Positions 22,452-33,103 of a stretch of DNA of 64,000 nucleotides are shown here, one piece after another. The position numbers were made by a program, and so were the translations under genes. The DNA is from Mimachlamys varia (taxonomy: Eukaryota > Mollusca > Bivalvia > Pectinida > Pectinidae). The DNA is taken from assembly GCA_947623455.1 (NCBI GenBank), contig OX392540.1, positions 8,697,432-8,761,431 on the forward strand, read 5' to 3'. The notes beneath the pieces are model-generated. The model was not told the DNA's origin. It did no database searches and was given only the letters and a program-made list of their open reading frames with translations. Positions within the stretch are counted from its first letter, which is position 1; every line of letters begins with the position of its first letter.

Positions 22452-22778
22452 ACTTGCCATGTTTCTTGTGATATTGCCAAGGCTTTGAAAATCTATGGTA
22501 AAAATGGAACACTTTTAAATTGGTTATCTTATTTCGTACAGAATTGTCACCAATTCGTCTTCATACACAATGTTTCTTCTAATACTAAAATAACTAATGC
22601 TGGTGACCACAAGGTTCTGTCCTAGGTCCTCTTCTAATTCTCCTGCAAATTAACGATATTAAGGATAACCTCGTCTGTCTCTCCTGTCTATTTGCTGGTG
22701 AAATTTCCTTAACAGTATCTTCTTCTGAATTTGACTAGAAACTACAACTTTTTTCTAACAAAACTGCTCACCATTTTT
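22452..22778 (+). pseudogene. LINE reverse transcriptase fragment, catalytic side (degenerate)
   Basis: Reads in pieces: a CDIAKA block (RT palm start), NGTLLNWLSYF, QFVFIHNVSSNTKITNAG, then after a frame shift PQGSVLGPLLILLQINDI and LFAGEISLTVSSSEFD. PQGSVLGPLL and the NDI block are diagnostic of LINE RTs. The catalytic F/YADD box reads FAGE, so both catalytic Asp are lost. About ten residues are missing after the CDIAKA block. Helentron A starts directly behind it at 22779. It continues the order of the fragment at 20985-21190, so both are probably one split element. Confidence 0.78.
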
Positions 22779-22810
22779 AGGTCATCTGACCCGAAGGGTC
22801 TGGATGACCT
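22779..22810 (+). promoter_or_regulatory. 5' terminal hairpin of Helentron A
   Basis: AGGTCATC...GGATGACCT with inner TGACCC-GAA-GGGTC forms a near-complete 32 nt hairpin, conserved at 33104, 60016 and 63872. Confidence 0.8.
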
Positions 22811-22859
22811 ATAGCCACCATGCTCCGTCCGTCATCGTCCGCCGTGCGCCGTCCGTAAA

Positions 22860-25800
22860 CTTTTCACATTTTAAACTTCTTCTCAAGTTCCACCAGTGGG
22901 ATTGTACTGAAACTTGACAGAAATGATCCTGAGATGGTCCCGACCAAGTGTTCTTATTTTTCGGGCCGGTCAGAAATCCAAGATGGCCGCCATTTTGAAA
23001 ACACATTTTAAACTTCTTCTCAAATTCCACAAGTGGGATTGCACTGAAACTTGACAGAAATGATCCTGAGATGGTCCCGACCAAGTGTTCCTATTTTTCG
23101 GGCTGGTCAGAATTCCAAGATGGCTGCCATGACCGCCATTTAGAAAAACACATTTTAAACTTCTTCTCAAGTTCCACCAGTGGGATTGCACTGAAACTTG
23201 ACAGAAATGATCCTGAGATGTCCGACCAAGTGTTCTTATTTTTCGGGCCGGTCAGAAATCCAAGATGGCCGCCATTTTGAAAACACATTTTAAACTTCTT
23301 CTCAAGTTCCACCAGTGGGATTGCACTGAAACTTGACAGAAATGATCCTGAGATGGTCCCGACCAAGTGTTCTTATTTATCGGGCCGGTCAGAAATCTAA
23401 GATGGCCGCCATGACCGCCATTTTGAAAACACATTTTAAACTTCTTCTCAAGTTCCACCTGTGGGATTGCACTGAAACTTGACAGAAATGATCCTGACAT
23501 CGTCTTGACCAAGTGTTTTTTTTTTTTCGGGCTGGTCAGAAATCCAAGATGGCCGCCATGACCGCCATTTTGAAAACACATTTTAAACTTCTTCTCAAGT
23601 TCCACAAGTGGGATTGTTCTGAAACTTGACAGAAATGATCCTGAGATGGCCCCGACCAAGTGTTCTTATTTTTCGGGCCGGTCAGAAATCCAAGATGGCC
23701 GCCATTTTGAAAACACATTTTAAACTTCTTCTCAAATTCCACAAGTGGGATTGTACTGAAACTTGACAGAAATGATCCTGAGATGGTCCCGACCAAGTGT
23801 TCTTATTTATCGGGCCGGTCAGAAATCCAAGATGGCCGCCATGACCGCCATTTTGAAAACACATTTTAAACTTCTTCTCAAGTTCCACACGTGGGATTGC
23901 ACTGAAACTTGACAGAAATGATCCTGAGAGGTCCGACCAAGTGTTCTTATTTTTCGGGCCGGTCAGAAATCCAAGATGGCCGCCATTTTGAAAACACATT
24001 TTAAACTTCTTCTCAAGTTCCACCAGTGGGATTGCACTGAAACTTGACAGAAATGATCCTGAGATGGTCCCGACCAAGTGTTCTTATTTTTCAGGCTGGT
24101 AAGAAATTCAAGATGGCCGCCATGATTGCCATTTTGAAAACACATTTTAAACTTCTTCTCAAGTTCCACCTGTGGGATTGCACTGAAACTTGACAGAAAT
24201 GATCCTGACATCGTCTTGACCAAGTGTTCTAATTATTGGGGCTGGTCAGAAATCCAAGATGGCCGCCATGACCGCCATTTTGAAAACACATTTTAAACTT
24301 CTTCTCAAGTTCCACCAGTGGGATTGTACTGAAACTTGACAGAAATGATCCTGAGATGGCCCCGACCAAGTGTTCTTATTTTTCGGGCCGGTCAGAAATC
24401 CAAGATGGCCGCCATTTTGAAAACACATTTTAAACTTCTTCTCAAATTCCACAAGTGGGATTGTACTGAAACTTGACAGAAATGATCCTGAGATGGTCCC
24501 GACCAAGTGTTCTTATTTATCGGGCCTGTCAGAAATCCAAGATGGCCGCCATGACCGCCATTTTGAAAACACATTTTAAACTTCTTCTCAAGTTCCACAC
24601 GTGGGATTGCACTGAAACTTGACAGAAATGATCCTGAGATGTCCGACCAAGTGTTCTTATTTTTCGGGCCGGTCAGAAATCCAAGATGGCCGCCATTTTG
24701 AAAACACATTTTAAACTTCTTCTCAAGTTCCACCAGTGGGATTGCACTGAAACTTGACAGAAATGATCCTGAGATGGTCCCGACCAAGTGTTCTTATTTA
24801 TCGGGCCGGTCAGAAATCCAAGATGGCCGCCATGACCGCCATTTTGAAAACACATTTTAAACTTCTTCTCAAGTTCCACCTGTGGGATTGCACTGAAACT
24901 TGACAGAAATGATCCTGACATCGTCTTGACCAAGTGTTCTTATTTTTCAGGCTGGTAAGAAATCCAAGATGGCCGCCATGATTGCCATTTTGAAAACACA
25001 TTTTAAACTTCTTCTCAAGTTCCACCTGTGGGATTGCACTGAAACTTGACAGAAATGATCCTGACATCGTCTTGACCAAGTGTTCTTTTTTTTCGGGCTG
25101 GTCAGAAATCCAAGATGGCCGCCATGACTCTATTTTGAAAACACATTTTAAACTTCTTCTCAAGTTCCACCAGTGGGATTGCACTGAAACTTGACAGAAA
25201 TGATCCTGAGATGGTCCCGACCAAGTGTTCTTATTTTTCGGGCCGGTCAGAAATCCAAGATGGCCGCCATTTTGAAAACACATTTTAAACTTCTTCTCAA
25301 GTTCCACCAGTGGGATTGCACTGAAACTTGACAGAAATGATCCTGAGATGGTCCCGACCAAGTGTTCTTATTGATCGGGCCGGTCAAAAATCCAAGATGG
25401 CCGCCATGACCGCCATTTTGAAAACACATTTTAAACTTCTTCTCAAGTTCCACAAGTGGGATTGCACTGAAACTTGACAGAAATGATCCTGACATCGTCT
25501 TGACCAAGTGTTCTTATTTTTCAGGCTGGTCAGAAATCCAAGATGGCTGCCATGATCGTCATTTTGAAAACACATTTTAAACTTCTTCTCAAGTTCCACC
25601 AGTGGGATTGCACTGAAACTTGACAGAAATGATCCTGAGATGGTCCCGACCAAGTGTTCCTATTTTTCGGGTCAGTCAGAAATCCAAGATGGCCGCCATG
25701 ACCGCCATTTTGAAAACACATTTTAAACTTCTTCTCAAGTTCCACCAGTGGGATTGCACTGAAACTTGACAGAAATGACCCTGAGATGGTCCCGACCAAG

Positions 25801-26160
25801 TGTTCTTATTTTTCAGGCCGGTCAGAAATCCAAGATGGCCGCCATTTTGAAAACACATTTAAACTTCTTCTCAAGTTCCACCAGTGGGATTGCACTGAAA
25901 CTTGACAGAAATGATCCTGAGATGGTCCCGACCAAGTGTTCTTATTTATCGGGCTGGTCAGAAATCCAAGATGGCCGCCATGACCGTCATTTTGAAAACA
26001 CATTTTAAACTTCTTCTCAAGTTCCACCAGTGGGATTGCACTGAAACTTGACAGAAATGACCCTGAGATGGTCCCGACCAAGTGTTCTAATTATTGGGGA
26101 TGGTCAGAAATCCAAGATGGCCACCATGACCGCCATTTTGAAAACACATTTTAAACTTAA
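22860..26160. repeat. A-type internal satellite, ~23 monomers of ~137 or ~146 bp
   Basis: The monomer reads ACATTTTAAACTTCTTCTCA - AGTTCCACCAGTGGGATTG - CTGAAACTTGACAGAAATGA - TCCTGAGATGGTCCCGACCA - AGTGTTCTTATTTTTCGGGC - CAAGATGGCCGCCATTTTG. Two length classes differ by 9 bp (one or two GCCGCCAT(GACCGCCAT) blocks). Long minus-strand frames (up to 183 codons) exist only because the monomer lacks stops in that frame and are not genes. Confidence 0.96.
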
Positions 26161-26405
26161 GTTCTCAAGTTCCACTGCCATCTTGAAAAACACAGTTTAA
26201 CTTTTCCAAAGTTCCATCAGTGCGTTTTAGCTGAAATTTGGCTGAAATGATGCTGGAGCTGACAAAGAGTTGTTAATTTTTACTTTCATTTTTGTTGTTC
26301 AACACACACCAACCCATTTCTTTTAACATTGAAAATGGCTGATGCAAACAAGAAAATTGATTGATTTGTGTTTTGCATAATTATTGATTGTGACTTAAAT
26401 TTATA

Positions 26406-26440
26406 GTCAGATGACCGTTAGGGCCCCTGGGCCTCTTGTT
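26406..26440 (+). terminator. 3' terminus of Helentron A (subterminal repeat + stem-loop)
   Basis: GTCAGATGACC is followed by a GGCCC/GGGCC stem and CTCTTGTT. In Helitron/Helentron elements a 3' stem-loop marks the end of rolling-circle transfer. Confidence 0.7.
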
Positions 26441-26889
26441 CTCAAGTGGTATAACCATGTACAACTTAGTATATATATATATTTATATATGAAAATGGCA
26501 AAATTTCGCAAGTTCGGACGAATATATGATGTGTGCGTGGGCTTGAATGAACACGAGTGAATGTGGAATTATGTGTGCGATCTATGTACATAATGTATAC
26601 ATGTGTATAAGATTAAATATAATAATAGGCATGTGATGGGCCATCGAGCTACAGTCGGCGCAGTGGAATCGGATATTCAAGAAAAGCGGGTTGAAAAGGA
26701 GAAAAACACAAAGCCCATGATGAATTGGTGAAAAATTGTAGAGTTGAATACAACGATAAGTGCCAGGATACCACTGTACTGACTGTACTGGATGGTCCAA
26801 ATCACTTGACCAAAGTATTGACGTATATTGTAAAAGTATTCTTAATGTATTATACAAGTGTAATGATAGACAAAGTGAATGTGTACAAG
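26441..26889. other. No supported gene
   Basis: Starts with the right flank of Helentron A and includes a short (TA)n stretch at about 26471-26490. Overlapping short frames on both strands show no domain. Confidence 0.5.
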
Positions 26890-27215
26890 CCACGACAGAC
26901 CGGAACTTGGTACCCACCACTCATATAGAACAACAAAGGAAAGATCCACGACAGACCGGAACTTGGTACCACCACTCTCACATAATTCACAAGAACAGCA
27001 TCAAGACAGTCTGGAACTTGGTACTTCCTATGACATAGAACACACAAGGACATTGCCATGATTAACCGGAACTTGGTACAACATCTCGCACAGATTAAAC
27101 AAGGGCAGCGGTATCACAGACCGGAGCTGGATACTACCAACCACAATGAATTAACAAGGGCAGCGCCATTATAGACTGGAACTTGGTACCACCAATCACG
27201 CAGAATACCCAGGGC
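26890..27215. repeat. Degenerate minisatellite, six copies of ~56 bp
   Basis: GACCGGAACTTGGTAC and variants recur near 26902, 26959, 27013, 27069, 27124 and 27179, with AACAAGGGCAGCG-type spacers between them. Confidence 0.88.
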
Positions 27216-27517
27216 AGTAGAATAGCTGTCCATGGCAAACTAGACGGAAAGGAACTCCATAACATAACAGGTAGTGTATATTATATAACTTGATCCTGAG
27301 TTCTCTTATATATTATATTTTTATATAAGCAAAGCAGTTTTTAGTGAATTTTAAAATTCAAATACAAAACATCTAGCTGATATACATTTATTATAATACA
27401 ATGTCCAGATAAAAGATCAAGTAAAACAGTTTTTGTCTACAGAATTTCGTCCGGTAGTTTAAAAACGAGTTTTCAAAAAAGTATTGGTATTTAAATACCC
27501 TGGTATTTTCCTTGCAG

Positions 27518-27634
27518 GAGATAATACGATAGTGAGGTACTGCAAGTATGGATGACATTGTACCTGACCACAGATGGAAGGAACATCAGTTGAAACACTT
27601 TCTTCCTCGTTACCAGATCAGTCTAAAGTTGTAG
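27518..27634 (+). CDS. Candidate alternative first coding exon (duplicate of 28461-28567)
   Basis: Bounded by TTTTCCTTGCAG and a donor GTAAGT at 27635. It is homologous over its length, including both splice borders, to 28461-28567. The ATG equivalent to that of the second copy (27548) runs into a stop because of a 2 bp insertion. A later ATG at 27574 is open to the donor: MEGTSVETLSSSLPDQSKVV plus one base, the same phase as the second copy. It could therefore be an alternative first exon, or a decayed duplicate. The duplicated block begins upstream of the exon (ACAGAATT(T/A)CGTCCGGTA). Confidence 0.4.
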
Positions 27635-28184
27635 GTAAGTTTATTTGGATCTAGGTTTAAAAATATATTAATTCACATTTATATGGCGGGTGTCGTCGAT
27701 GAGGCAGAAGACGCTCTTTGAAAACACCTGGTCTTATTCTCTTGTACTTTTGCAGGGGTATCCATTTAAACCTTTCCCTTTTCATATTTTGCCCTTTGTT
27801 TAATCTATTTTGAGTTCGGATTATTGTTTTGTTGACGTTTTGGTATATTTTTAGTTTTGTATTTATTTTCCCAAGGTCTTAAAAAAAAACCAACTTCTTG
27901 TAGATATTTAAGGATTAACATTCTATTTTGTTTAGGTTATCGGGGGATAACTACAATGGAAAACAGGTACATGTAAATTCAATAACCGGCAAAGCCCGTT
28001 ATGTATAATTTGAAAAAAAACAAAATAGAAAGTTTATCCTTATATTTACAGTATCTTTCTGTGAAATGTTCGTAACTATTTTGTTCATTATAGTCAAATC
28101 TTCGGACACAGATTTCATTTCAAAACTAATAAACATGGGAATGTTTCAATAAATGTAACGTTACAGCATGAAATTTGCAAGCTC

Positions 28185-28300
28185 CGCCTACGTTAATTGT
28201 TGGTGACATCACACAATTGTGTTTCAAACTGTAGGATTTGCATAGCTCCGCCCACATGAATTGTTGTCGACGTCATAGAAATTTGTCACGTGTTTGACTA
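28185..28300. promoter_or_regulatory. Candidate promoter-like block with duplicated GC-box-type motifs
   Basis: Two tandem ~60 bp copies: GCTCCGCCTACGTTAATTGT then TGACATCAC, and GCTCCGCCCACATGAATTGT then CGACGTCAT, followed by GTCACGTG (E-box). GC-box-, CRE- and E-box-like words in AT-rich DNA 180 bp before the 28461 exon suggest a promoter. No TATA box or start site was identified. Confidence 0.35.
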
Positions 28301-28460
28301 CAGTTATGCAGTGATAATGATAGTCTGTTGAGTAATGGTTATCGAGTGAATGTCGGTGTAGACTGTAAATATACCAGGATATGATGCCCTGATCAAGTGA
28401 AACAGATTTGGTAAACAGAATTACGTCCGGTAACTTTGGTATTTATATTTTTCCTTGCAG

Positions 28461-28927
28461 GAGATAGTGAGGTGATGCGAGTATGGATGGCATTGTACCA
28501 CCGCAGACAGAAAGTACATCGGTTGATAACCTTGCTTCCTCATGTCCAGACTGGTCTAAAGTTTCAGGTAATTTTAATTGAATCTCGTTTAAACATGGAA
28601 TTAATTCCAAAGGCTTAAACACTGTTATACTCAACATTATCTAATTGAATTAAATAAATATGTTTTAAACTCTAATCAATTATGTGAATTTGAGCAAAGA
28701 GTTGAATAATAGCCAATGGCAAGAAGTTTTAACAAACATTTTTACAATTGTTCCTTTTTTATTACATTTCAGTCCATTACAAAAACTGTCCTGGATACTT
28801 GGTATCCACAGCATATGTACCTACATACCAAAATGATGTTGGATTTGTGAATTGCAAAGGAAGAGTGAGAGACTTTACTATAACTGTACCAACAAGACAG
28901 CAGAAACCAAGTTACTTCAAAACATAG
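28461..28927 (+). CDS. Small two-exon gene candidate, 79 aa, function unknown
   Basis: Exon 28461-28567 follows TTTTTCCTTGCAG and ends at donor GTAATT. Its ATG at 28483 opens 28 codons (MDGIVPPQTESTSVDNLASS..) plus one base. Exon 28773 onward follows an acceptor TTTTATTACATTTCAG; its first two bases complete a Val codon. Fifty more codons follow (HYKNCPGYLVSTAYVPTYQN...RQQKPSYFKT) to TAG at 28925-28927. Phases match, and the second exon has two Cys and an aromatic-rich N-terminal half. I recognise no family. An overlapping frame (28852-29064) is longer on the 3' side, so the true reading or a frame shift remains open. No signal peptide or membrane segment is seen. It may be a transposon-derived or host micro-gene. 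Confidence 0.4.
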
Positions 28928-29123
28928 GACCGGAAACCATGCAAGTGGTTTATGAACATTTTCTCTTAAAATTTCAAGCAACTCTTTTTAATTCAGAAAT
29001 CATGTGCAAGGAACAAGAAAGTTTGATAGAATATTATGTTGTTATAATCAAACGCCATGCATAATTTTTGATTATAAAGATTGAGATTAGGGATAATATT
29101 TTAATGATTGAAGTCGTTTGGTT

Positions 29124-29560
29124 TTTAGGGCACACGAGACAAACTCTCTAGTGACCTATTCTAATTGTCTTTTGTCCGTCGTCGTGCATTCGTGTACAAT
29201 TTACATTTCAATTTCTTCTCAAAAACTCCTGGACAAATTTGGCAGGAACCTTCCTGGCTAACAACGCATCAAAATTGTCAATTATATGGTCCTATTCCCT
29301 TAGGGGCCTGAGAGAGGGGTCAAATTAGTTGAATCCTCAACAATCTTCTTCTTCAGACTCAGATATTTTGTTATTTTCCGTTTTGTACTATAACTTATGT
29401 ATTACTTTGAAAGAATGTTGACTCTGGCCCAACTCTAGGACTGGAGAGGGGCTTGAAAGGGTCAAATTGACAAAAATTTCAACAATCTTCTTCTTATCAA
29501 AATGTGAATTTCATGGCCCCCCCAGACTTCACATCCCCCCTCCCGCCACTAGTAACAAAA
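29124..29560 (+). mobile_element. Helentron-type 5' fragment, third family
   Basis: Begins TTTTTAGGGCACACGAGACA, CTCTAGTGACCTATT, TTTGTCCGTCGTCGTGC, then two copies of a monomer with GGGGTCAAATT(A/G)..AACAATCTTCTTCTT. The TAGGnCAC...GTGACCTA hairpin followed by a CCGTCGTCG block parallels the 5' ends of Helentrons A-D. No 3' end is seen, so it is probably truncated. Confidence 0.55.
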
Positions 29561-29748
29561 TGAAGTTTACCATAGTTTATATAGGAAAATGACACCTTTG
29601 AATATATTTAGTTCATTTTCAGTTGGAAATATTTTAAATTGAATGATGATGATGATACTGTACGGTTAGGCGCACAAGGTAGAGTGGCCATACATTATAG
29701 TTCAATCGATTCGATTTAAGCTTAATATTGTTAACACTTCATAGATTT

Positions 29749-29912
29749 GGGCTGCTGTTTTACTATTTATTAAAAAAAAAAAAAACTAGTAAAATTTGAA
29801 TTATGGATATCTTTATATGCTTTGAATTTAGGATATCCAAATATAATTCATTGATATCCAAAAATTGAATTATTGACATCCAGTTTTGTTAATAAATAGT
29901 AAAACGGCGCCC
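29749..29912. mobile_element. Small MITE with ~25 bp TIRs
   Basis: The left end GGGC(T)GC(T)GTTTTACTATT mirrors the right end AATAGTAAAACGGCGCCCC. The 165 bp body holds several GGATATCC-type words and a 14 A run. A hAT-like 8 bp duplication (CATAGAT on both sides) is possible but imperfect. Confidence 0.65.
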
Positions 29913-30234
29913 CATACATAGATACATATATATATAGATTTAAGAACGCATATATTAAGCAATCAACGAAAAGTGTTTATTTAAACACTCGCCTGTCTTT
30001 TTAAATGACAATACAAGTACCGAGGTGGTCAGTGATCGCGACATTCCGCATGCGCAGACTGGGGTTTACCCGCAATAAGTCATGGGGAACAACAGTTGGA
30101 CAAATTCACAAAGGCGGGAAAGTGTTTGTTATAAATATACATAAATTTGAGAAAAAAATAAATACATAGAACTAACAAATATAGACTAATAAAACTAACA
30201 TCAATGACTAACTCACCAGGAGTATTTAACACAC

Positions 30235-30957
30235 CAACTTCGCAAGCCAAGGGTGTACAATACGCTACTCTCCTTTTCACCCTTGGCGGATCTCACGGCA
30301 AATTCGAAGTTCCCGCACTGCGCCATCTAGTGGACTAATGCAGTTGTGTCCCTTGTTTTACGTAATTCCTGACCAATCAAATAGCTCGTACTATTTGTGT
30401 ACGATTCAACAAATAAACAGAAATGGCAGCGCCCTTTAATGAACATGCTATATATGCGAAAAATTCAAAATTCAAGAATTTCGCGAGACACAGAGACGAT
30501 CAATCAGCTCAATCAACAATGGAAATGATGTTTTTGTTGGAACAAGAACAGGGAAATAAGCGTGTGTTTTCTTTTTGTAACATTTCCATTTTATGAATGA
30601 GATCATAGTCGATAGTTTGTTCAACTTCGTAAAACAAAATCCACACACGTATCTGCTTTTTTTATCTGCCTGATCGGCAACATTTCCCAAAATCTGACTC
30701 AACTGGTCCAAAACGGTGAATGTCGGGCCAAAAATCACACGTCTAGACTTCGTTGGCAACATGTTGTTACAGACACGACAAGTTTCCGTGGGCGCTGCCA
30801 TCTTTGTTATTTACAATTGCAGCACGCGTTTTGATTGGTCGGCTAAACCTAGCCGCATCCAATCAAAATGCAGGAGCGGGAACTTCGAATTTGCCGTGAG
30901 ATCCGCCAAGGGTGAAAAGGAGAGTAGAGTATTGTACACCCTTGGCTTGCGAAGTTG
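30235..30957 (-). mobile_element. Mutator-like element, 723 bp, 82 bp TIRs, 9 bp TSD
   Basis: TTAACACAC flanks both sides exactly (30226-30234 and 30958-30966). Between them, 82 bp terminal inverted repeats (CAACTTCGCAAGCCAAGGGT...GAAGTTCCCGC) differ by one base. Long TIRs with a 9 bp duplication are characteristic of the Mutator superfamily. Near-identical TIRs indicate recent movement. It carries no transposase, only the zinc-finger ORF on the minus strand. Host DNA on both sides resembles the repeat at 13585-13710. Confidence 0.88.
30472..30801 (-). CDS. ZAD-like zinc-finger ORF carried inside the Mutator-like element
   Basis: 109 codons, ATG to stop, wholly between the TIRs. The N-terminus MAAPTETCRVCNNMLP has Cys8 and Cys11; Cys53 and Cys56 lie in YVCGFCFTKLNKL. 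C-x2-C ... about 41 residues ... C-x2-C with the VLDQLSQILG helix between is the layout of a zinc-finger-associated (ZAD-like, treble-clef) domain, usually the N-terminus of larger DNA-binding or transposon proteins. After about residue 65 the sequence turns into unrelated basic/hydrophobic text, as if an exon had been read past its donor. Most likely a captured or residual first exon of the parent transposon gene or of a host gene, not a complete protein. Confidence 0.5.
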   Translation of the reverse strand: MAAPTETCRVCNNMLPTKSRRVIFGPTFTVLDQLSQILGNVADQADKKSRYVCGFCFTKLNKLSTMISFIKWKCYKKKTHAYFPVLVPTKTSFPLLIELIDRLCVSRNS

Positions 30958-30966
30958 TTAACACAC

Positions 30967-31115
30967 AAGCGAGAGTGAAAGAGAATGAAAAAATATGTCT
31001 AGGGAGAGAGTATGAAAGTTCATTACTGCTATAATAATAGAGTGAGAAAGGGAGTCGAATGCGGTATACGAGTTGGGAGCGGATAATGGATGTAAATCAA
31101 AAAAAAAAAAAAGTA
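30967..31115. repeat. Right flank repeat of the Mutator-like element
   Basis: GCGAGAGTGAAAGAGAATG and following blocks match 13600-13710; ends in a 14 A run at about 31100. Confidence 0.55.
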
Positions 31116-31210
31116 CTATTTCTACTATAATTGTATCCCACAATAATTCATGATACTAATGTATATAAATATAATGTATGTATAGATTTATATACTATAT
31201 TATACAAGTA

Positions 31211-31371
31211 TATCATAGGTGTCTGCAATAGTCCAGAATATTTGACACGAGGTACTGGTAATCGACCGATGTTCTATTGCACAAGGCCGAAGGCCGAGTG
31301 CAATTGAACATTGGTCAATTACCAGTACCGAGGGTAAAATATTCTGGACTATTGCACAGATACCCATGATA
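31211..31371. repeat. Palindromic foldback element, ~75 bp arms
   Basis: TATCATAGGT and CAATAGTCCAGAATATTT on the left are mirrored by AAATATTCTGGACTATTG and ACCCATGATA on the right. The small loop around 31283-31296 is itself GGCC-rich (AAGGCCGAAGGCC). The form is typical of MITE foldbacks. Confidence 0.88.
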
Positions 31372-33103
31372 TTAGTTTTTTTATTACATAATCACTAAAA
31401 CACACTTTGAATCACTAAAATTGTTCATTTCATTAAAATGTTTTTGAATAATAATAGATCAATTTTATAATGTATTGTATAAATGCAATATTTTAGTTGA
31501 AGCTAAGTTTTCCTCCGGATGAAACTGCTTGCTCAATCTTGTAATCTAGATAAATATTTTTTATAACATAATATCTGGAACAAAGAAAGATGTTATAGTC
31601 TGTACAGAAGTGTGTATTGGGACATTGCAGCAAGTTTGGTGATCAAGGTAATACATCTAAAATTTCCAATCTGATTGTCTTTATCTGAATTTCCATGGGA
31701 ACATTAGGTGCAACCAAATGTGACTAACTTAGCATTATCGCCTCACAATATGCCTAGTATTGAAATTGAAGAAAGAAAAATTATATTGATAGATAATTTC
31801 ATATACAGTAATGTACCAGCTTTAAGTAGTTTTCCTGCAATTTTTGTTACAATTAAAATCTTGAACCTTTCATGTAAGGTGGATTGAACTTATTCCATTG
31901 CGTTAATTTACTGCCAAAATGATCTAGCTATTTTAGGAATGTCAATGCTTTAGGCATACTATGTAGTATACTGTACCATACATCACTATACAGCGGGGTG
32001 TAAATGGAAAGTTTGATACTTCAGTTTAGCGATTCATGCCATGCTATTAAGTTAATGTTGGCTATACCTGAGGGTTTATTTTTAGAGTAAAAGTAATTGC
32101 GAAGATGAAACACATGTACAACGCTTGATACATTGTATTAAAATGTAAACATTTATAATAAATGTTATTAATAAAAAAAAAAAAAAATGTTATTTATAAG
32201 AGAAAAAAAAATAATAATGTATCGCATGAACTCTGGTATGTAAAAAAAAAACCCAGAAAGATAAGCATTCCATTATCTGAGTAATAACCACAACAATATC
32301 AATCTGTATTCATTGGCGACTCCAAATCTCAACTTTCCTGATGACATCTGACTGTCTTTGATGCTTGAAATGGTCACGTGGTGTTCAATAGTAAATATAA
32401 TATCATAACTCTTTCGGTCATTTCTTAATATTTTGATTATTATATTTGGTTTGAGTAGTTATGTTTCCCTTTTGTTTATTTTCTGTAGTACACATGTTAA
32501 AATTAATATCAAAATTATCGTTTGACAGATTTTACCTTGTTGCAAGTATAAATGACTTGTTGAAAATATCATGTTATGTACATTGGATCTAACTCAACAT
32601 AAACACTGTGGTGCAAAAATGATGTATTCAATGCTTCTATTTTGATGAAATATTAACTGAATAAAGCAAAAATAGATTTTTTTATTATTTAATGCTTGTT
32701 TGTAAATTCCATGTCATTATCTTTAAAAAAATGCATGTTGTAAGAAAATGTATTAATAAAATGTTGAAAAGGAATACAATTTGTTGATATTTATTTTTCA
32801 ATGTACATTAACCATCTTTGAAATCATTCAAATTTGAAATGCCAAAACATCTCGGATGACCTTTTACCTCAAAAACATAGTCAAACCTCATTACCTTGAA
32901 GTCGATGTTCAATGTTAAGTTTAGGTGGGTAGACTAAAGTCTTCTACCCTAATTAAACGGAGTCTTCAAGATATACATGTTCAAGATAATGAGGTGAAAC
33001 TGTACGTATACATTGATTCATTTTGATCCTCAGATAATGTCTATGTATCATGAAGCCAATGTTCAAAGTAGCATGCACCTACATCAAGTAAACTGCCATT
33101 TTT
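31372..33103. other. No supported gene; AT-rich intergenic
   Basis: A-runs at 32175-32187 and 32244-32252. A weak dyad around 32885-32995 (AAACCTCATTACCTTGAAG against TTCAAGATAATGAGGTGAAA). No exon-like frame recognised. Confidence 0.55.

Larger units (their letters stand above)
22779..26440 (+). mobile_element. Helentron A (pearl/HINE-like), 3662 bp, non-autonomous
   Basis: Starts AGGTCATCTGACCCGAAGGG after a T-run and ends GGGCCTCTTGTT. It has a 5' hairpin, a short CGTC/GTGCGCC microsatellite (about 22827-22857), about 23 tandem internal monomers, a subterminal 11 bp inverted repeat (GGTCATCTGAC at 22780, GTCAGATGACC at 26406-26416) and a G/C stem-loop near the 3' end. No target-site duplication is seen. 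This matches Helentron-associated elements, which insert at T/T with asymmetric terminal inverted repeats. No Rep/helicase is encoded. It interrupts the LINE RT remnant to its left. Confidence 0.85.

Noticed and set aside
22152..22460. 102-codon minus-strand ORF
   Set aside because: No domain; overlaps the edge of the RT fragment and the Helentron-type 3' flank.
22809..26081. Repeat protein of up to 183 residues (MVGTISGSFLSSF...) on the minus strand
   Set aside because: It is the translation of the A-type monomer; frames also exist on the plus strand, and indels between monomers break it repeatedly.
26582..27061. Four overlapping ORFs near the minisatellite
   Set aside because: Mutually overlapping on both strands, running into the ~56 bp repeats; no domain.
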